Shown: in pieces, positions 5,706 through 5,993 of the stretch
Numbering within the stretch: position 1 is the stretch's first letter
How the letters are laid out: every line of letters begins with the position of its first letter
Assembly (NCBI GenBank): GCA_900321945.1
Contig: ONXY01000100.1
Span: forward strand, 1-5,993
DNA: 5,993 nucleotides
DNA from: an uncultured Eubacteriales bacterium
GTDB lineage: Bacteria > Bacillota_A > Clostridia > Christensenellales > Aristaeellaceae
Reading direction: 5' to 3'
The notes under the pieces: generated by a model
Told to the model about the DNA's origin: nothing
Seen by the model: the letters and a program-made list of their open reading frames with translations, nothing else
Databases searched by the model: none
Made by a program: the position numbers and the translations under genes

Positions 5706-5993
5706 ATGAGAACAATCGTGATCGGAGACGTGCACGGATGCGCGGACGCGCTCCGGGCGGTTCTGGAAAAGACGGCCCCGGCGCCGGAGGATACGCTGGT
5801 TTTTCTGGGGGACCTTTTCGACCGGGGGCCGGACTCCTGGGAGGTATTCCGGACGGTGCGGCGGCTGGCGGAGGAACGGGGGGACCGGTTCGTTCTGCTC
5901 CGGGGGAATCATGAGGATTATCTGCTTCAGCCGAAGCTGTCCCTGTATCAGAGAATGATCTGGGACCGGGTCGGAAGAGGAGAGACCGAAAAA
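5706..5993 (+). CDS. PPP-family metallophosphoesterase (Ser/Thr phosphatase or ApaH-like), N-terminal part
   Basis: This is the first 96 codons of a cytoplasmic dimetal phosphoesterase; the frame is open at the window edge. The three N-terminal family motifs are intact: GDVHG (7-11, metal ligands Asp8 and His10), GDLFDRGPDS (35-44, with Asp36, Asp39 and Arg40) and RGNHE (66-70, with Asn68 and His69). They match bacterial PrpA-like protein phosphatases and diadenosine tetraphosphatases, whose substrates range from phosphoproteins to dinucleoside polyphosphates; the visible part cannot separate them. The C-terminal metal-binding His residues lie outside the window. No signal peptide or membrane segment is present. 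The start is ATG at 5706 with AGAGGG at 5693-5698, 7 bases away. It is divergent from the importer operon, and no functional link is shown. Confidence 0.92.
   Translation, partial: MRTIVIGDVHGCADALRAVLEKTAPAPEDTLVFLGDLFDRGPDSWEVFRTVRRLAEERGDRFVLLRGNHEDYLLQPKLSLYQRMIWDRVGRGETEK

Noticed and set aside
5433..5912. N-terminal extension of the binding-protein frame
   Set aside because: It would place about 160 Pro/Arg-rich residues before a perfect signal peptide, and it crosses two promoters and the start of the divergent phosphatase gene.
1..5993. CRISPR arrays, tRNA/rRNA genes, insertion sequences, toxin-antitoxin or phage modules
   Set aside because: No spaced direct repeats, cloverleaf, transposase motifs or terminal inverted repeats were seen on reading either strand.

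Overview
The window is G+C-rich. It has strong AAGGAGG-type ribosome binding sites, sigma-70/SigA-like promoters, rho-independent terminators, and secreted proteins with short Ala-rich signal peptides. Together with a GH10 xylanase fragment, this suggests a fibre-degrading anaerobic Clostridia-type Firmicute from a gut or rumen. That placement is an inference from style and gene content; no marker gene is present.

Layout: (1) 1-573, minus strand: N-terminal 191 codons of a secreted GH10 endo-xylanase-like enzyme, running off the left edge. (2) 574-887: divergent intergenic region with a plus-strand promoter (TATAAT at 808-813), an A-rich tract, and an 18-bp perfect palindrome just before the next gene's ribosome binding site. 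(3) 888-1418, plus strand: an unrecognised, very acidic 176-aa secreted protein, ended by a strong terminator (1446-1474). (4) 1491-1527: terminator of the convergent minus-strand operon. (5) 5432 down to 1552, minus strand: a three-gene ABC importer operon of the FbpABC/AfuABC type, in the order binding protein, ATPase, fused double permease. ATPase and permease overlap by ATGA. A strong hairpin-plus-T terminator lies between the binding protein and the ATPase. (6) 5433-5705: divergent promoter region. One promoter (TTGACT-17-TATACT) drives the importer; the other, with both hexamers at exact consensus (TTGACA-16-TATAAT), drives the gene to the right. (7) 5706-5993, plus strand: first 96 codons of a PPP-family metallophosphoesterase, running off the right edge.

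The importer works as one unit: the binding protein captures a solute outside the membrane, the 12-helix fused permease carries it, and the ATPase powers transport. Its substrate cannot be fixed from sequence. The scaffold is that of ferric-iron/AfuA binding proteins, but the usual ferric-binding Tyr-Tyr pair is not visible. I see no convincing sign of a new multi-gene system. The points most worth a second look are the unknown acidic secreted protein with its palindromic leader, the unassigned importer substrate, and the inverted repeats around the divergent promoters.
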